Of a stretch of 60,125 nt of DNA, positions 18,096 through 27,289 are shown in pieces (position 1 is the stretch's first letter; every line of letters begins with the position of its first letter). Under the pieces are notes generated by a model. That model saw only the letters and a program-made list of their open reading frames with translations. It did not search any database and was not told the origin of the DNA. The DNA is taken from positions 1 to 60,125 of the IMG/VR virus record IMGVR_UViG_3300032245_000758, one strand, 5' to 3'. The stretch comes from a virus. A program made the translations under genes and the position numbers.

Positions 18096-19478
18096 ATGGA
18101 AAACAAAAAAGCAATTGATTCGTTAACAAAATACGGCCGTGACTTCCAAATCAAGTGTATTTCATGCTTGATATCTGATCGTTCATTTATTGAACGTATT
18201 CATGATATTATTGAAGTAGACTTCTTTGAAAGTGATGCAAATAAGTGGGTGGTAAAAGAAAGTATTAAATATTTCAATGAATATAAAGATCTTCCAACAT
18301 TAACAGTATTTAAGATTAAAGTTGACGAAGTACAAGACGAACTTCTAAAACGAAGTATCGTAGACAATCTCAAATTGGTCTATCAGAAAGTTAGCGATAA
18401 CGATTTGAAGTTCGTTAAAGAACAGTTTTTGGAATTCTGCAAGAATCAAAAGCTAAAGAACGCTATCATTGAAAGTGCCGATCTATTGGCGCTTGGTCAA
18501 TACGAAAAGATTAAAAACGTAGTAGATCACGCAATGAAAGCTGGTATGGAACGTAATATCGGCCATGATTATTCCGAAGACGTTGAAAAGCGTATGAGTG
18601 TAATGAGTCGTAATTGTGTTAAAACCAATTGGACTGAAATTGATACAATTATGGATGGTGGTTTGGCTGCCGGTGAACTAGGTATTATTACAGCTTGTGC
18701 TGGTAGTGGTAAAAGTTGGGTACTGTCCAAGTTAGGTGCTGAAGCAATGAAGCAGGGTAAGAATGTAGTTCATTTCACTCTTGAGTTGAATGAAAACTAT
18801 GTGGGTCTACGTTATGATGCTTGTTTCACTGGAATTGATTTCCAAAACATTCGTAACAACGTTGATATCGTAAAGCAGAAGATTGCTGATGTTCCTGGTA
18901 AGTTGAAGATTAAATACTTCCCAATCAAGACAGTTAGTGCTTATAGTCTAAAAGCACATTGTGAACGATTGGCGGTACTTGGTACTAAAGTAGATATGAT
19001 TATTGTTGACTACGCTGATATTCTACGTCCATCTCAGAGTGAACGTAATAGTAACAGTTATAGTGAAGCTGGCGGTATCTATGAAGAACTACGTGGTGTA
19101 GCTGGCGAACTACAAGTTCCTATTTGGAGTGCTTCACAGAGCAATCGTGCTGCTATGGATGAAGATATCATTCAGGCCAATAACATCGCTGATAGTTATC
19201 GTAAGATTATGACTGCTGACTTCGTTATGTCGCTCAGTCGTAAAGTTAACGATAAACAGGCAAATACAGCACGTTTCCACGTAATTAAGAATCGTTTCGG
19301 ACCAGATGGTTTGACATTCCCAAGTAAGATGAATGCTGGTTGTGGTCACATTGAAATTTATGGAGAAAATAGCCGTGAGGGTATGAGTATTCTAAATGAA
19401 ATGATGGACGGAGAAAATCAAGTTAAAAAAGCACTAAAGTCCAAGTGGAACGTCCATAATAGTGATGACGAAGAATAA
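18096..19478 (+). CDS. 41: Replicative DNA helicase, gp41/DnaB family
   Basis: A hexameric 5'-3' helicase of the replisome. The RecA-like motor starts near residue 170: Walker A ACAGSGKS (200-207), an H1a/HFTLELNE motif, Walker B MIIVDYADIL (about 306-315), then a glutamine/serine sensor (PIWSASQSNRAA) and an arginine-finger region VIKNRFGPDG. The N-terminal 150 residues are helical, as in DnaB. 460 residues, matching T4 gp41 (475). A separate promoter precedes it. The T4 helicase loader gp59 and primase gp61 are not in this window. Confidence 0.88.
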   Translation: MENKKAIDSLTKYGRDFQIKCISCLISDRSFIERIHDIIEVDFFESDANKWVVKESIKYFNEYKDLPTLTVFKIKVDEVQDELLKRSIVDNLKLVYQKVSDNDLKFVKEQFLEFCKNQKLKNAIIESADLLALGQYEKIKNVVDHAMKAGMERNIGHDYSEDVEKRMSVMSRNCVKTNWTEIDTIMDGGLAAGELGIITACAGSGKSWVLSKLGAEAMKQGKNVVHFTLELNENYVGLRYDACFTGIDFQNIRNNVDIVKQKIADVPGKLKIKYFPIKTVSAYSLKAHCERLAVLGTKVDMIIVDYADILRPSQSERNSNSYSEAGGIYEELRGVAGELQVPIWSASQSNRAAMDEDIIQANNIADSYRKIMTADFVMSLSRKVNDKQANTARFHVIKNRFGPDGLTFPSKMNAGCGHIEIYGENSREGMSILNEMMDGENQVKKALKSKWNVHNSDDEE

Positions 19479-19548
19479 TTGATAGTATGTAACAAACAAA
19501 AAACGTACAAAAAAATTATTAAAAAAGTTATAATCTAAACACAAAATA

Positions 19549-19574
19549 GACTATCCTAGAGATAGTTATTTTTT
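19549..19574 (+). terminator. Hairpin terminator before nrdA
   Basis: A 7-bp stem (GACTATC with GATAGTT, one G-U pair, CTAGA loop) is followed by a T-rich stretch with six consecutive T residues. It ends transcription from gene 41. A TATAAT at 19529-19534 just upstream lacks a good -35 box. Confidence 0.5.
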
Positions 19575-19580
19575 ACCCAT

Positions 19581-21869
19581 ATGAATAAAGAAATTTTTAT
19601 AAAGAAACGAAATGGTAATGTCGAGAAATTCAACGCAGATAAAATCAATAAGATTTTGCAATGGGCTACTGAAGACATAAAAGGTGTTAGTTTTGAAGAA
19701 GTTGCAATGAATGCTCATCTATCGTTTTTCGATGGTATGACATCCAAAGATATCCACGCAATGTTGATTGAGGCTTCTGCAAATCTAATTACTGAAGATA
19801 AACCCAATTATCAATATGTAGCTTCACGTTTGTTGAACTATCAACTACGTAAGAATGTTTGGGGAGGCAAGAATCCTCCTAAACTATATGATATCGTAAA
19901 AGCTAATATTGATGCTTTGGTATATGATGATGAAATTCTAAACTGGTACTCTAAACAAGAGTTTGATAAACTAGACGAATTTCTACGCCATGATCGTGAT
20001 TTTAATTTCACATATGCTGGTATCAAACAGTTGTGTGATAAGTACATGGTCCAAAACCGTGTAACCAAACAGATTTATGAAACCCCACAGTTTGCTTATA
20101 TGCTTATCGCAATGACATTCTTTAAGGGTTATAAAGAAAATCGACTTGATTATATTAAGAAGGCTTACAACTACTTTAGTAAGCATAAGATTAATCTGCC
20201 AACCCCTATTATGGCGGGTGTAAGAACTCCGATGAAGAGTTATGCTAGTTGTTCACTATTCACTGTAGACGATGATCTTCGTAGTATTTTCAGTAACAAC
20301 AGTGCAGTGGGATTTGCTACCGCTAGTCGTTATGGTATTGGATTGAATCTATCCAGACTTCGTGCTACAAATGCTCCAATTCGTAACGGTGAAGTTGTAC
20401 ATACAGGTCCAATTCCATTTGCTAAAGCATTTGAGTCTACTGTAAAGAGTTGCCATCAAAACGGTATTCGTGGCGGCAGCGCAACTGTTAACTTTGCTTG
20501 GTTCCATTATGATATTCTAGATATTCTCGTATTGAAGAACAATCAGGGTACCGACGATAACCGAGTTCGTAAGTTAGATTATTGTGTTGGTTTGGATAAG
20601 CTAATCTTTGAACGTTTCTTGAAGAATCAAGACGTAACGTTATTTAGTTATCACGAATGTCCATCACTATGGAATACTTTTGGTATGGAAGGGTTCAAGG
20701 AGAAGTACGAAAAAGCAGAAGCTAACAAGAACATTAAGTTCAAGAAGAAAGTACCTGCTCGTGAATTGATGGGTCTATTGGCTAAAGAACGTCTTGAAAC
20801 AGGACGTATTTATACAATGTTCGTAGATCATGCTAATGAACATGGTAGTTGGTTGGATCAAGTAGATACAAGCAATCTATGTCTTGAAGTTAATCATCCA
20901 TTGATTCCAATTTATGATGTAAATGATCCAGATGGTGAAATTGGTGTTTGTGTCTTGGCAGCACTAAATTGGTTGGAGATCAAAGATGATGATGAAATGG
21001 AAAGTGTTTCTGACATTATTGTCAGAATGTTGGATGCTTTGATTGATCATCAAGAATATTTCGTACCAGCAGCAAAGAATTTTGCTACTAAACGTCGTAG
21101 TCTTGGTGTAGGTGTAAGTAATTTGGCCGCTCTATTGGCTAAAGAAGGTTTGAAGTATTGGGATAAAGATGCTCCTAACTTTGTTGCCAAGTGGATGGAA
21201 AAGACTAGTTACTATCTAATCAAAGCTAGTGTTGAAATGGCTAAAGAAGTGGGTAAGTGTGAGAAGTTTGATCGTACCAAGTTTAGTCAGGGAGTATTGC
21301 CAATTGATACTTATAAGAAAGATGTAGATGAGTTTATTACAGAGTCACTACATTGTGATTGGGAAACACTTCGTGAAGAAATTAAGAAGTATGGTATGAG
21401 ACACAGTACACTTACAGCTTGTATGCCTGTAGAATCTAGTAGTGTAATTCAGAGCAGTACCAATGGTATTGAACCACCACGTAGTGCTATTAGTTTCAAG
21501 GGAAGCAAGAGTAACATTTTGCCTGTGGTAGTTCCTAATATTGATAAGTACAAAGAAAATTATACTTTTGCTTTCGATATGCCAAGTAATGAAGGCTACT
21601 TGAAAGTAGCAGCTGCTATTCAAAAGTTTACAGACATGAGTATCAGTACAAACACGTACTATATTCCGTCACGTTATGAGAAGAATAAAGTGCCAGTTGA
21701 AGTTGTTATTAAAGACATCTTGTTGGCATACAAGTATGGATTGAAGAATCTATATTATGCTAATACTGATGACGGCGACAAACAGACCGCTATGGAAACA
21801 AAGTCTGTTGAGGCGAAACCAAAAGTACAAGAAGAATCTGGTTGTGCCAGTGGCGCTTGTGCTCTATAA
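19581..21869 (+). CDS. nrdA: Ribonucleoside-diphosphate reductase alpha subunit, class Ia
   Basis: Reduces NDPs to dNDPs with NrdB. The N-terminus is an ATP-cone-like domain (KKRNGNVEKFNADKI). The catalytic set is complete: Cys224 (SYASCSLF), Asn432-Cys434-Glu436 in SNLCLEVN, and Cys457 in GVCVLAALN. The C-terminal pair Cys755/Cys760 (CASGAC) is spaced as in E. coli NrdA for thioredoxin/glutaredoxin re-reduction. 762 residues equals the normal length. nrdB follows 11 nt after its stop with a strong AGGAGG. Arginines are nearly all CGT. It supplies dNTPs for phage replication. Confidence 0.95.
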   Translation: MNKEIFIKKRNGNVEKFNADKINKILQWATEDIKGVSFEEVAMNAHLSFFDGMTSKDIHAMLIEASANLITEDKPNYQYVASRLLNYQLRKNVWGGKNPPKLYDIVKANIDALVYDDEILNWYSKQEFDKLDEFLRHDRDFNFTYAGIKQLCDKYMVQNRVTKQIYETPQFAYMLIAMTFFKGYKENRLDYIKKAYNYFSKHKINLPTPIMAGVRTPMKSYASCSLFTVDDDLRSIFSNNSAVGFATASRYGIGLNLSRLRATNAPIRNGEVVHTGPIPFAKAFESTVKSCHQNGIRGGSATVNFAWFHYDILDILVLKNNQGTDDNRVRKLDYCVGLDKLIFERFLKNQDVTLFSYHECPSLWNTFGMEGFKEKYEKAEANKNIKFKKKVPARELMGLLAKERLETGRIYTMFVDHANEHGSWLDQVDTSNLCLEVNHPLIPIYDVNDPDGEIGVCVLAALNWLEIKDDDEMESVSDIIVRMLDALIDHQEYFVPAAKNFATKRRSLGVGVSNLAALLAKEGLKYWDKDAPNFVAKWMEKTSYYLIKASVEMAKEVGKCEKFDRTKFSQGVLPIDTYKKDVDEFITESLHCDWETLREEIKKYGMRHSTLTACMPVESSSVIQSSTNGIEPPRSAISFKGSKSNILPVVVPNIDKYKENYTFAFDMPSNEGYLKVAAAIQKFTDMSISTNTYYIPSRYEKNKVPVEVVIKDILLAYKYGLKNLYYANTDDGDKQTAMETKSVEAKPKVQEESGCASGACAL

Positions 21870-21880
21870 TAGGAGGATAT

Positions 21881-22939
21881 ATGAAGACAGTATTAAATAA
21901 GAAAAACATAGATCAGTTACGTAATCCAATGTTCTTGGGAGAAGATTTATCGCTACAACGATATGATCAGATCAAGTATCCTAAGTTTTACGAGTTGTAT
22001 GATCAGCAACTAAACTTCTTTTGGAGACCCCAAGAAGTATCATTGGTGAAAGACATTAGTGACTACAAGAATCTTTCACCAGAAGAACGATTTGTTTTTG
22101 ATAGTAATCTCAAGTTTCAAACTATGACTGATAGTATGTTGAGTCGTAGTATTCACGAACTAATGAAACACGTTACCAATAGTGAATTGGAAATTTGTAT
22201 GAACTCTTGGAGTTTTTTTGAAACTATTCACAGTAACAGTTATACATACATTCTAAACAATGTTTATCCAGATGCTACCAAGTTTTTTGATAGTGTCTTA
22301 GAAGACGAAGAAATTGTGAAACGTGCTAAAGCTATTAGTAAGAAGTATGACGAACTATTGGCGCCATCAAATGACGTTAAACAGCAGTTATTTGACGCGG
22401 TACTAGCAACTCAAATTACCGAGGGGTTGATTTTCTATGTATCATTTGCTTGTAGTTTCTACTTTGGATATCGTGGAAAGATGGAGGGTAATAGTAAGAT
22501 TATTAAGTTTATCAGTAGAGATGAAAATCTACACGTAGCTATTACCCAGAACATTATGAAGAACTGGATTAATAATCCAGATGAAGGATTCCAAGATATT
22601 GTTAAGAAAAACGAAGACAAGATCTATGCTGCTTATGAAATGGCAGTAAATGCAGAAAAAGATTGGGCGGATTATCTATTTAGTAAAGGTAATCTAGTTG
22701 GTTTGACTAGTGAAAGTCTCAAACACTATGTAGAATGGTTGGCAAACAATCGTTTATCTAGTATGGGATACAAGAAACTATATCCTACAGCTAAGACAAA
22801 TCCATTGGCTGGATGGTTGGATAGTTACTACGATAGTAAGAAGTTACAGGTAGCCCCCCAAGAAACTGAATTGAGCAGTTACGTTAAAGGTGTAGATAAT
22901 ACCATTAGCGAGGGAGCGTTTGATGACTTCAAACTATAA
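21881..22939 (+). CDS. nrdB: Ribonucleoside-diphosphate reductase beta subunit
   Basis: Carries the di-iron tyrosyl radical for NrdA. Visible ligands are Asp84, Glu114 and His117 (FFETIHSNSY), and a later ENLH at the second Glu/His pair. The radical tyrosine is Tyr121. The start at 21881 is fixed by AGGAGG five nt upstream; an earlier in-frame ATG lies inside nrdA. 352 residues, a little shorter than E. coli NrdB (376). A strong terminator follows. Confidence 0.94.
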   Translation: MKTVLNKKNIDQLRNPMFLGEDLSLQRYDQIKYPKFYELYDQQLNFFWRPQEVSLVKDISDYKNLSPEERFVFDSNLKFQTMTDSMLSRSIHELMKHVTNSELEICMNSWSFFETIHSNSYTYILNNVYPDATKFFDSVLEDEEIVKRAKAISKKYDELLAPSNDVKQQLFDAVLATQITEGLIFYVSFACSFYFGYRGKMEGNSKIIKFISRDENLHVAITQNIMKNWINNPDEGFQDIVKKNEDKIYAAYEMAVNAEKDWADYLFSKGNLVGLTSESLKHYVEWLANNRLSSMGYKKLYPTAKTNPLAGWLDSYYDSKKLQVAPQETELSSYVKGVDNTISEGAFDDFKL

Positions 22940-22964
22940 TTACAATCTAAATAATTAAAAATGT

Positions 22965-22995
22965 AACGGGTACTTTAAACAGTATCCGTTTTTTA
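22965..22995 (+). terminator. Rho-independent terminator after nrdB
   Basis: A 10-bp stem (22965-22974 with 22981-22990, one G-U pair) with a 6-nt loop is followed by five T residues. It closes the replication/nrd block. Confidence 0.8.
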
Positions 22996-23078
22996 TTATA
23001 TTTATATTCACCTCTATTATTATAGGTCATATTGAAGCATTAGATGATAAAAAAGATTAATAATTAACTACCCACTAC

Positions 23079-23094
23079 TATTTATATGTATATT
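23079..23094 (+). promoter_or_regulatory. Second copy of the TATTTATATGTATATT element
   Basis: This 16-mer is identical to 12231-12246 and ends 3 nt before ATG 23098. A possible ATG at 23086 lies inside it, which favours 23098 as the start if the element is a promoter. The extended form ACTATTTATA is also found at 4578-4587, before the tube-cap-like gene. Confidence 0.35.
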
Positions 23095-23097
23095 AAT

Positions 23098-23730
23098 ATG
23101 AAGTCTTCCAAACAATTAGTCAATAAACTCGTAAAAGAAACACTAGAACAAAAGTATACCAACGCTTCTGCTTCATGGAGTGATTTAATTGATGAATTAT
23201 CTAAAGAAATCAAGAAACCAATTGAACTAGATGATGCTGGTAACTACAATGTATGTGATTGTGAACCACATCATATTAGTATTAGACCAATTGTACACGG
23301 TATTTGTGACGTACAAGCATTTAAAGACTATAGTGATAGAACCAAGAAACTCTTCATGAAGTTTGATGATGTAAAGAAGTTTGTAAAAGACTATCTATCA
23401 TCCAAAGATTTGAACTATGTGGATGGTGCTTTAACTAAATCAGTAGATAACAGTAAAGATAAACAAGGTGGTCCATCAGCTGATAAAGAAGAAAATATGG
23501 AACATATGGTTGACTTTAAAGACAACTATAAACCAATTAAAAATATTAAAGCTGAACCAATGAATAAAGAAATCGATAACCCAACTGAACCGATGCAAGT
23601 TGTCGATAAATTTGTTAAATCATCTGAATATAAGAGTGTTAATCCAAAATACACACCTCCTACTTTGCCAAAAGCTCTACAAAAATTGGTTGTTAAATAT
23701 ACCAAGGGCGGTAAAGCCAAAAAGAAGTAA
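23098..23730 (+). CDS. Unknown phage protein, lysine-rich C-terminus
   Basis: I do not recognise this 210-residue protein (214 if started at ATG 23086). It opens with a helical KSSKQLVNKLVKETLEQ. A cysteine/histidine cluster follows (CDCEPHHISIRP, then HGICD), which may hold a metal. The second half is acidic and then basic, ending KYTKGGKAKKK, and looks disordered. The AT-rich late-type element upstream suggests late expression and perhaps a virion or DNA-binding role. It stands alone between the nrdB terminator and a sigma70-like promoter. Confidence 0.55.
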   Translation: MKSSKQLVNKLVKETLEQKYTNASASWSDLIDELSKEIKKPIELDDAGNYNVCDCEPHHISIRPIVHGICDVQAFKDYSDRTKKLFMKFDDVKKFVKDYLSSKDLNYVDGALTKSVDNSKDKQGGPSADKEENMEHMVDFKDNYKPIKNIKAEPMNKEIDNPTEPMQVVDKFVKSSEYKSVNPKYTPPTLPKALQKLVVKYTKGGKAKKK

Positions 23731-23759
23731 TTGACATTTTCTGAATTTTGATATACTAT
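23731..23759 (+). promoter_or_regulatory. Sigma70-like promoter for the exported His-tailed protein
   Basis: TTGACA, then TACTAT at 17 nt or TATACT at 15 nt. It begins directly after the stop of the upstream gene. AAAGGA then serves as the SD for ATG 23787. Confidence 0.6.
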
Positions 23760-23786
23760 AAAAGTATATCTAAAAAAAGGATACAT

Positions 23787-24110
23787 ATGAAGAAATTAAT
23801 TACTATCGCAGCATTGAGTGCAACTCTAGCTTCTCAAACATTTGCTGGTGATAGAGAATGGGCAACGGTTGGTAAAGTTTTAACCGGCGTTGTAGTAATT
23901 GAGGCAGTTGGAAGAATTGTTAATCCCCCAACACAAGTTGTATATGTACAACCACAGCCTGTGGTTTATGCACAACCAGTAGTAGTACAACCTCAACCAG
24001 TTGTTTATTATCAACCTGCTCCTGTTGTATATTATCAACCACAACCAGCAGTAGTAGTATATGGTGGATGGGGTCGTCCGATACATCACTATCATCATCA
24101 CCATCATTAA
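23787..24110 (+). CDS. Exported Pro/Tyr/Gln-repeat protein with natural C-terminal His run
   Basis: ATG 23787 follows AAAGGA; an upstream in-frame start (23748) would lie in the promoter and is rejected. The first 20 residues are a classical signal peptide (basic MKK, hydrophobic core, cleavage after SQTFA). The mature part has a short hydrophobic segment (VLTGVVVIEAVGRIV), then repeats of the type V-V-Y-x-Q-P over about 40 residues. It ends with an HHYHHHHH tail, a likely metal-binding end. Its own promoter and terminator make it a monocistronic moron-like unit. It probably acts in the periplasm or at the host cell surface; function unknown. Confidence 0.7.
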   Translation: MKKLITIAALSATLASQTFAGDREWATVGKVLTGVVVIEAVGRIVNPPTQVVYVQPQPVVYAQPVVVQPQPVVYYQPAPVVYYQPQPAVVVYGGWGRPIHHYHHHHH

Positions 24111-24133
24111 TAATATAATTTAAATAAAACCCT

Positions 24134-24162
24134 AAACCACCGTAACTGGTGGTTTTTTTATT
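24134..24162 (+). terminator. Rho-independent terminator
   Basis: An 8-bp stem AAACCACC/GGTGGTTT with a GTAACT loop is followed by T-rich sequence. It ends the transcript of the exported protein. Confidence 0.8.
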
Positions 24163-24169
24163 TTTGGGG

Positions 24170-24197
24170 TTGACTTCTTATAAGTTCATGGTAAGAT
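24170..24197 (+). promoter_or_regulatory. Sigma70-like promoter of the MoxR/VWA operon
   Basis: TTGACT, 16 nt, TAAGAT, preceded by TGG just before the -10 box, as at 31530-31558. The leader to ATG 24220 is about 17 nt. Confidence 0.6.
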
Positions 24198-24219
24198 GGT
24201 TTTACGGTAAGAAACACAT

Positions 24220-25191
24220 ATGAAAAATAAAAACTCACTAAATCTGGTTACTGACAAGGACTTCAATATCAAGTCATATTTGGACACTTGTGTTAACCTA
24301 CGCCCCAGTTCATTGATCATGGATGATCTGAAGTGGAAGTATATGGTACGTAGTGCTATTCGTGGCAAGAACATTCTGCTTCTTGGTCCAACTGGTTGCG
24401 GCAAGACTCTTGCTGCTCAAACGGTAGCTAAAGCTATTGGTCGTGAAGATAACTTCTTCTATTTTAATTTGGGTGCTACTCAAGATGCTCGTAGTGCTTT
24501 GATTGGTAATACGCATTTTGATAAAAAGACTGGTACTCTATTCAAGGAGTCATCTTTTATTAAAGCTATTCGTACTCCCAACGCAATTATTCTTCTTGAC
24601 GAAATTTCTCGTAGTCATCACGATGGTGTTAATATTCTAATGACGGTTCTTGATGATCTACAACGTTATCTTCGTTTGGATGAAAAGGAAGACAGTGAAG
24701 TTGTAAAGGTAGCTGATGGTGTTACATTTATTGCTACTGCTAACGTTGGTAACGAATATACCGCTACCCGTGTAATGGATCGTGCTTTATTGTCACGGTT
24801 TCCAGTTAAGATTGAGGTTACCCCACTTGACAAAGATAGTGAGTACAATCTTCTTAAGAATCGATTCAATCTGAATTCAGATGGTCAGCTTGAAACTCTA
24901 AAGGCTATTTGTGAAATTGCCGATCATACCCGTAAGCAAGTAAAGCAGGATGATAGCAAGCTTACTAATTTTATTCCAACACGTAGTACAGTTGAAATTG
25001 CTGAACTAATTGTTGACGGATTTAATTTACTTGAAATCGCAGAGACTACCATCTATCCTAACTTCAGCGATGATGGTGGCGTTGACAGTGAACGAACCTA
25101 TGTTCGTCAGTTGGTACAAAAGTATGTAAAAGTTGAATCAAAGGATAAGCTGTTTAATGATCCACTAAAGAGTGATCAGCCTCCTTTCTAA
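24220..25191 (+). CDS. MoxR-type AAA+ ATPase
   Basis: The 323-residue ATPase has Walker A GPTGCGKT (56-63), Walker B IILLDEISR (about 121-129), a sensor 1 asparagine in VTFIATANVG and an arginine-finger RALLSRFP. This is the MoxR/CbbQ layout. MoxR ATPases work with VWA-domain partners as chaperones that insert metals or remodel target complexes. The next gene, 25 nt downstream, encodes such a VWA protein, so the pair is very likely one machine. Codon use (CGT arginine) fits the early/replication set. The target is unknown. The same pair has been seen in other large T4-like phages, to my recollection without an assigned function. Confidence 0.82.
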   Translation: MKNKNSLNLVTDKDFNIKSYLDTCVNLRPSSLIMDDLKWKYMVRSAIRGKNILLLGPTGCGKTLAAQTVAKAIGREDNFFYFNLGATQDARSALIGNTHFDKKTGTLFKESSFIKAIRTPNAIILLDEISRSHHDGVNILMTVLDDLQRYLRLDEKEDSEVVKVADGVTFIATANVGNEYTATRVMDRALLSRFPVKIEVTPLDKDSEYNLLKNRFNLNSDGQLETLKAICEIADHTRKQVKQDDSKLTNFIPTRSTVEIAELIVDGFNLLEIAETTIYPNFSDDGGVDSERTYVRQLVQKYVKVESKDKLFNDPLKSDQPPF

Positions 25192-25216
25192 GTTAAACTA
25201 TTAAAAACAAATTATT

Positions 25217-27289
25217 ATGAGTAACTACAGTGACTTCTGGTTGAAGGACAACAATTATGATTGGGATTGGGAAGATGAACTTGATGCGGCTATTGAGGAA
25301 GAAAATGGTCTAGATGCAGATTTTGCTGCTGAAGATCGACTTTCTGACAATACAGCCCGATTGATTCGTTTGTCATCGGCTCGTCGCGCTGTTGCTAACT
25401 ATGTTAGTATTCTGACCAATCAGAATGTACCTGTAGTATTCAATGATAGTTCGGTGAATTGTACTGATGGTAAGGTGGTCTATATCAGTAGCGATATTAC
25501 CAAGAAAGATAATTTTGATGTGGCTGTCGGACTAGCCTTACATGAAGGCAGTCACATCAAATATTCTGATTTTGAAATGTTTAAGACTGTATGGATGAAT
25601 GTCCCACGGGAAATTTATGGATATAGTGAAAAACTAAACATTTCAAAAGATGAAGTGGGTAAGATTTGTCAGACTATTCTAAATTATGTAGAAGATCGGT
25701 ATATTGACTATACGGTACATTCTAATGCTCCTGGTTATCGTGGATACTACGATGCTTTGTATGATGAATACTTTAATAACAAAGTAATCTCAGATGCTTT
25801 GACTAGCGATCTGTATCGTACACTAAGCATTGAGTCATACATGTTTCGTATTATTAATCTTACAAACCCAGATACTTCTTTGAAAGCGTTGCCTGGATTG
25901 TATGATATTGCTAGAGAACTTGATCTATCAAATATCAAGCGTTTGACCACTCCAAAAGATAGGTTGAATGTCGCTTACAATATTGCTGAGATTGTGTTTA
26001 AGAATATTAACGAACATAAAAACGAAGATAAATCGTCTGAAAAAGGTGAGGGTTTATCAGCTGATTCTGGTATTGGTGCGCCTTCTGATAATTCAGATCA
26101 ATCTAATACAAATGCTGATGTTGCAGATATTCTTGGAGGCACTGAATCAACTGTAACACCTGATAATAAAGATGTTACTGCTGATATTGGTAAAGATGAT
26201 AATCTCAGCAAGTCTAAGAAGACCAAGATTGTTAAGTCTTTTGAAAAGCAAAAAGATTTTCTTGCTGGTAAACTCAAGAAGAAGAAAGTGACTAAGCGTG
26301 AAAAAGATTTGCTTGATATTCTTGAAAAGAGTCAGATTGATCTTGTGCCTGTAGCTCAAGAAGAGCTTAAGTCAAAAGGAATGATTGGAAATGTTGAGTG
26401 TATCTTTGTTAAGAACATGACCAAAGAATTGCTTTTGTCTGAGGAATTTCCAATGACGATTGGCAAAAACAATCAACAAGCTTATTCTGATTATCAAAAG
26501 AATGTTGACGCTGGTATTGTATTGGGTACTAAGCTAGGTCGCCGTCTACAAATTCGTAATGAAATTAATGTTGATAAGTTTACCCGTCGTAATTTGGGTA
26601 AGATTGACAAGCGTTTAATGCACGAACTTGGATTTGATACTGATACCAACATCTTTTATAATACTTTTACTACAAAGTATAAGAAAGTTAACTTCCATAT
26701 TAGTGTGGATGCTAGCGCAAGTATGCGGGGTAAAAAGTGGAATCGTACAATTAAACTGTGTGTTGCTCTAGCAAAAGCTACATCTATGATTGATAACGTT
26801 GAGGTTACTATTAGTTTTAGAACGTCAAGTGGTCACAATCCGTATATTGCAATTGCTTATGATTCGCGTGTAGATAAGTTTTCTAAGATTAAAAATCTAT
26901 TTGCTTATCTAGCACCAACTAATACAACTCCTGAAGGATTGTGTTTTGAGGCACTAATGCGATATTTGCCTAAAGCTAGTACCAATACAAATAGTTACTT
27001 TGTTAATATTAGCGACGGTGAACCAGCATTTATTTATACTGCTCCAGGCGGTGTTCATTTTCATTATCAAGGCACGGATGGTTGTAATCATACACGTAAA
27101 CAGGTAAACAAAATTCGTGAAAGTGGTTATAATGTCATTTCATACTTCGTATCTGAATATGATTGTGATGCATATCGCGATAATTTTAAAATTATGTATG
27201 GCAAAGATGCTAATTTCATCAATATAGAAAACCTAAATCAGATTGTTAGTACCATTAATTCAAAGATGATGGATGCTATTGACATATAA
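25217..27289 (+). CDS. VWA-domain partner of MoxR with embedded HExxH motif
   Basis: A 690-residue protein. Residues 109-113 read HEGSH within VGLALHEGSHIKYSDF, an HExxH zinc-metallopeptidase-type signature. The region 275-350 is acidic and low-complexity. A VWA domain starts near 490 with a MIDAS motif DASAS (498-502) and continues to a TPEGLCFEAL threonine site and SDGEP. This resembles CobT-like metal-chelatase partners and MoxR-associated VWA proteins. It forms an operon with the MoxR ATPase. The role could be ATP-driven remodelling or proteolysis of a host or phage complex; not known. Confidence 0.78.
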   Translation: MSNYSDFWLKDNNYDWDWEDELDAAIEEENGLDADFAAEDRLSDNTARLIRLSSARRAVANYVSILTNQNVPVVFNDSSVNCTDGKVVYISSDITKKDNFDVAVGLALHEGSHIKYSDFEMFKTVWMNVPREIYGYSEKLNISKDEVGKICQTILNYVEDRYIDYTVHSNAPGYRGYYDALYDEYFNNKVISDALTSDLYRTLSIESYMFRIINLTNPDTSLKALPGLYDIARELDLSNIKRLTTPKDRLNVAYNIAEIVFKNINEHKNEDKSSEKGEGLSADSGIGAPSDNSDQSNTNADVADILGGTESTVTPDNKDVTADIGKDDNLSKSKKTKIVKSFEKQKDFLAGKLKKKKVTKREKDLLDILEKSQIDLVPVAQEELKSKGMIGNVECIFVKNMTKELLLSEEFPMTIGKNNQQAYSDYQKNVDAGIVLGTKLGRRLQIRNEINVDKFTRRNLGKIDKRLMHELGFDTDTNIFYNTFTTKYKKVNFHISVDASASMRGKKWNRTIKLCVALAKATSMIDNVEVTISFRTSSGHNPYIAIAYDSRVDKFSKIKNLFAYLAPTNTTPEGLCFEALMRYLPKASTNTNSYFVNISDGEPAFIYTAPGGVHFHYQGTDGCNHTRKQVNKIRESGYNVISYFVSEYDCDAYRDNFKIMYGKDANFINIENLNQIVSTINSKMMDAIDI

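Noticed and set aside
19529-19534. TATAAT as a promoter of nrdA
   Set aside because: There is no -35 box at 16-18 nt; only A-rich sequence is present. A hairpin with a T run follows, which fits termination better.
23748-23786. Upstream start of the exported His-tailed protein
   Set aside because: It overlaps the promoter -10 region and would bury the signal peptide. ATG 23787 has an SD and begins a clean signal peptide.
24220-25191. gp44 clamp-loader ATPase
   Set aside because: The sensor/arginine-finger spacing and the adjacent VWA gene fit MoxR better, and no clamp-loader collar domain is visible.
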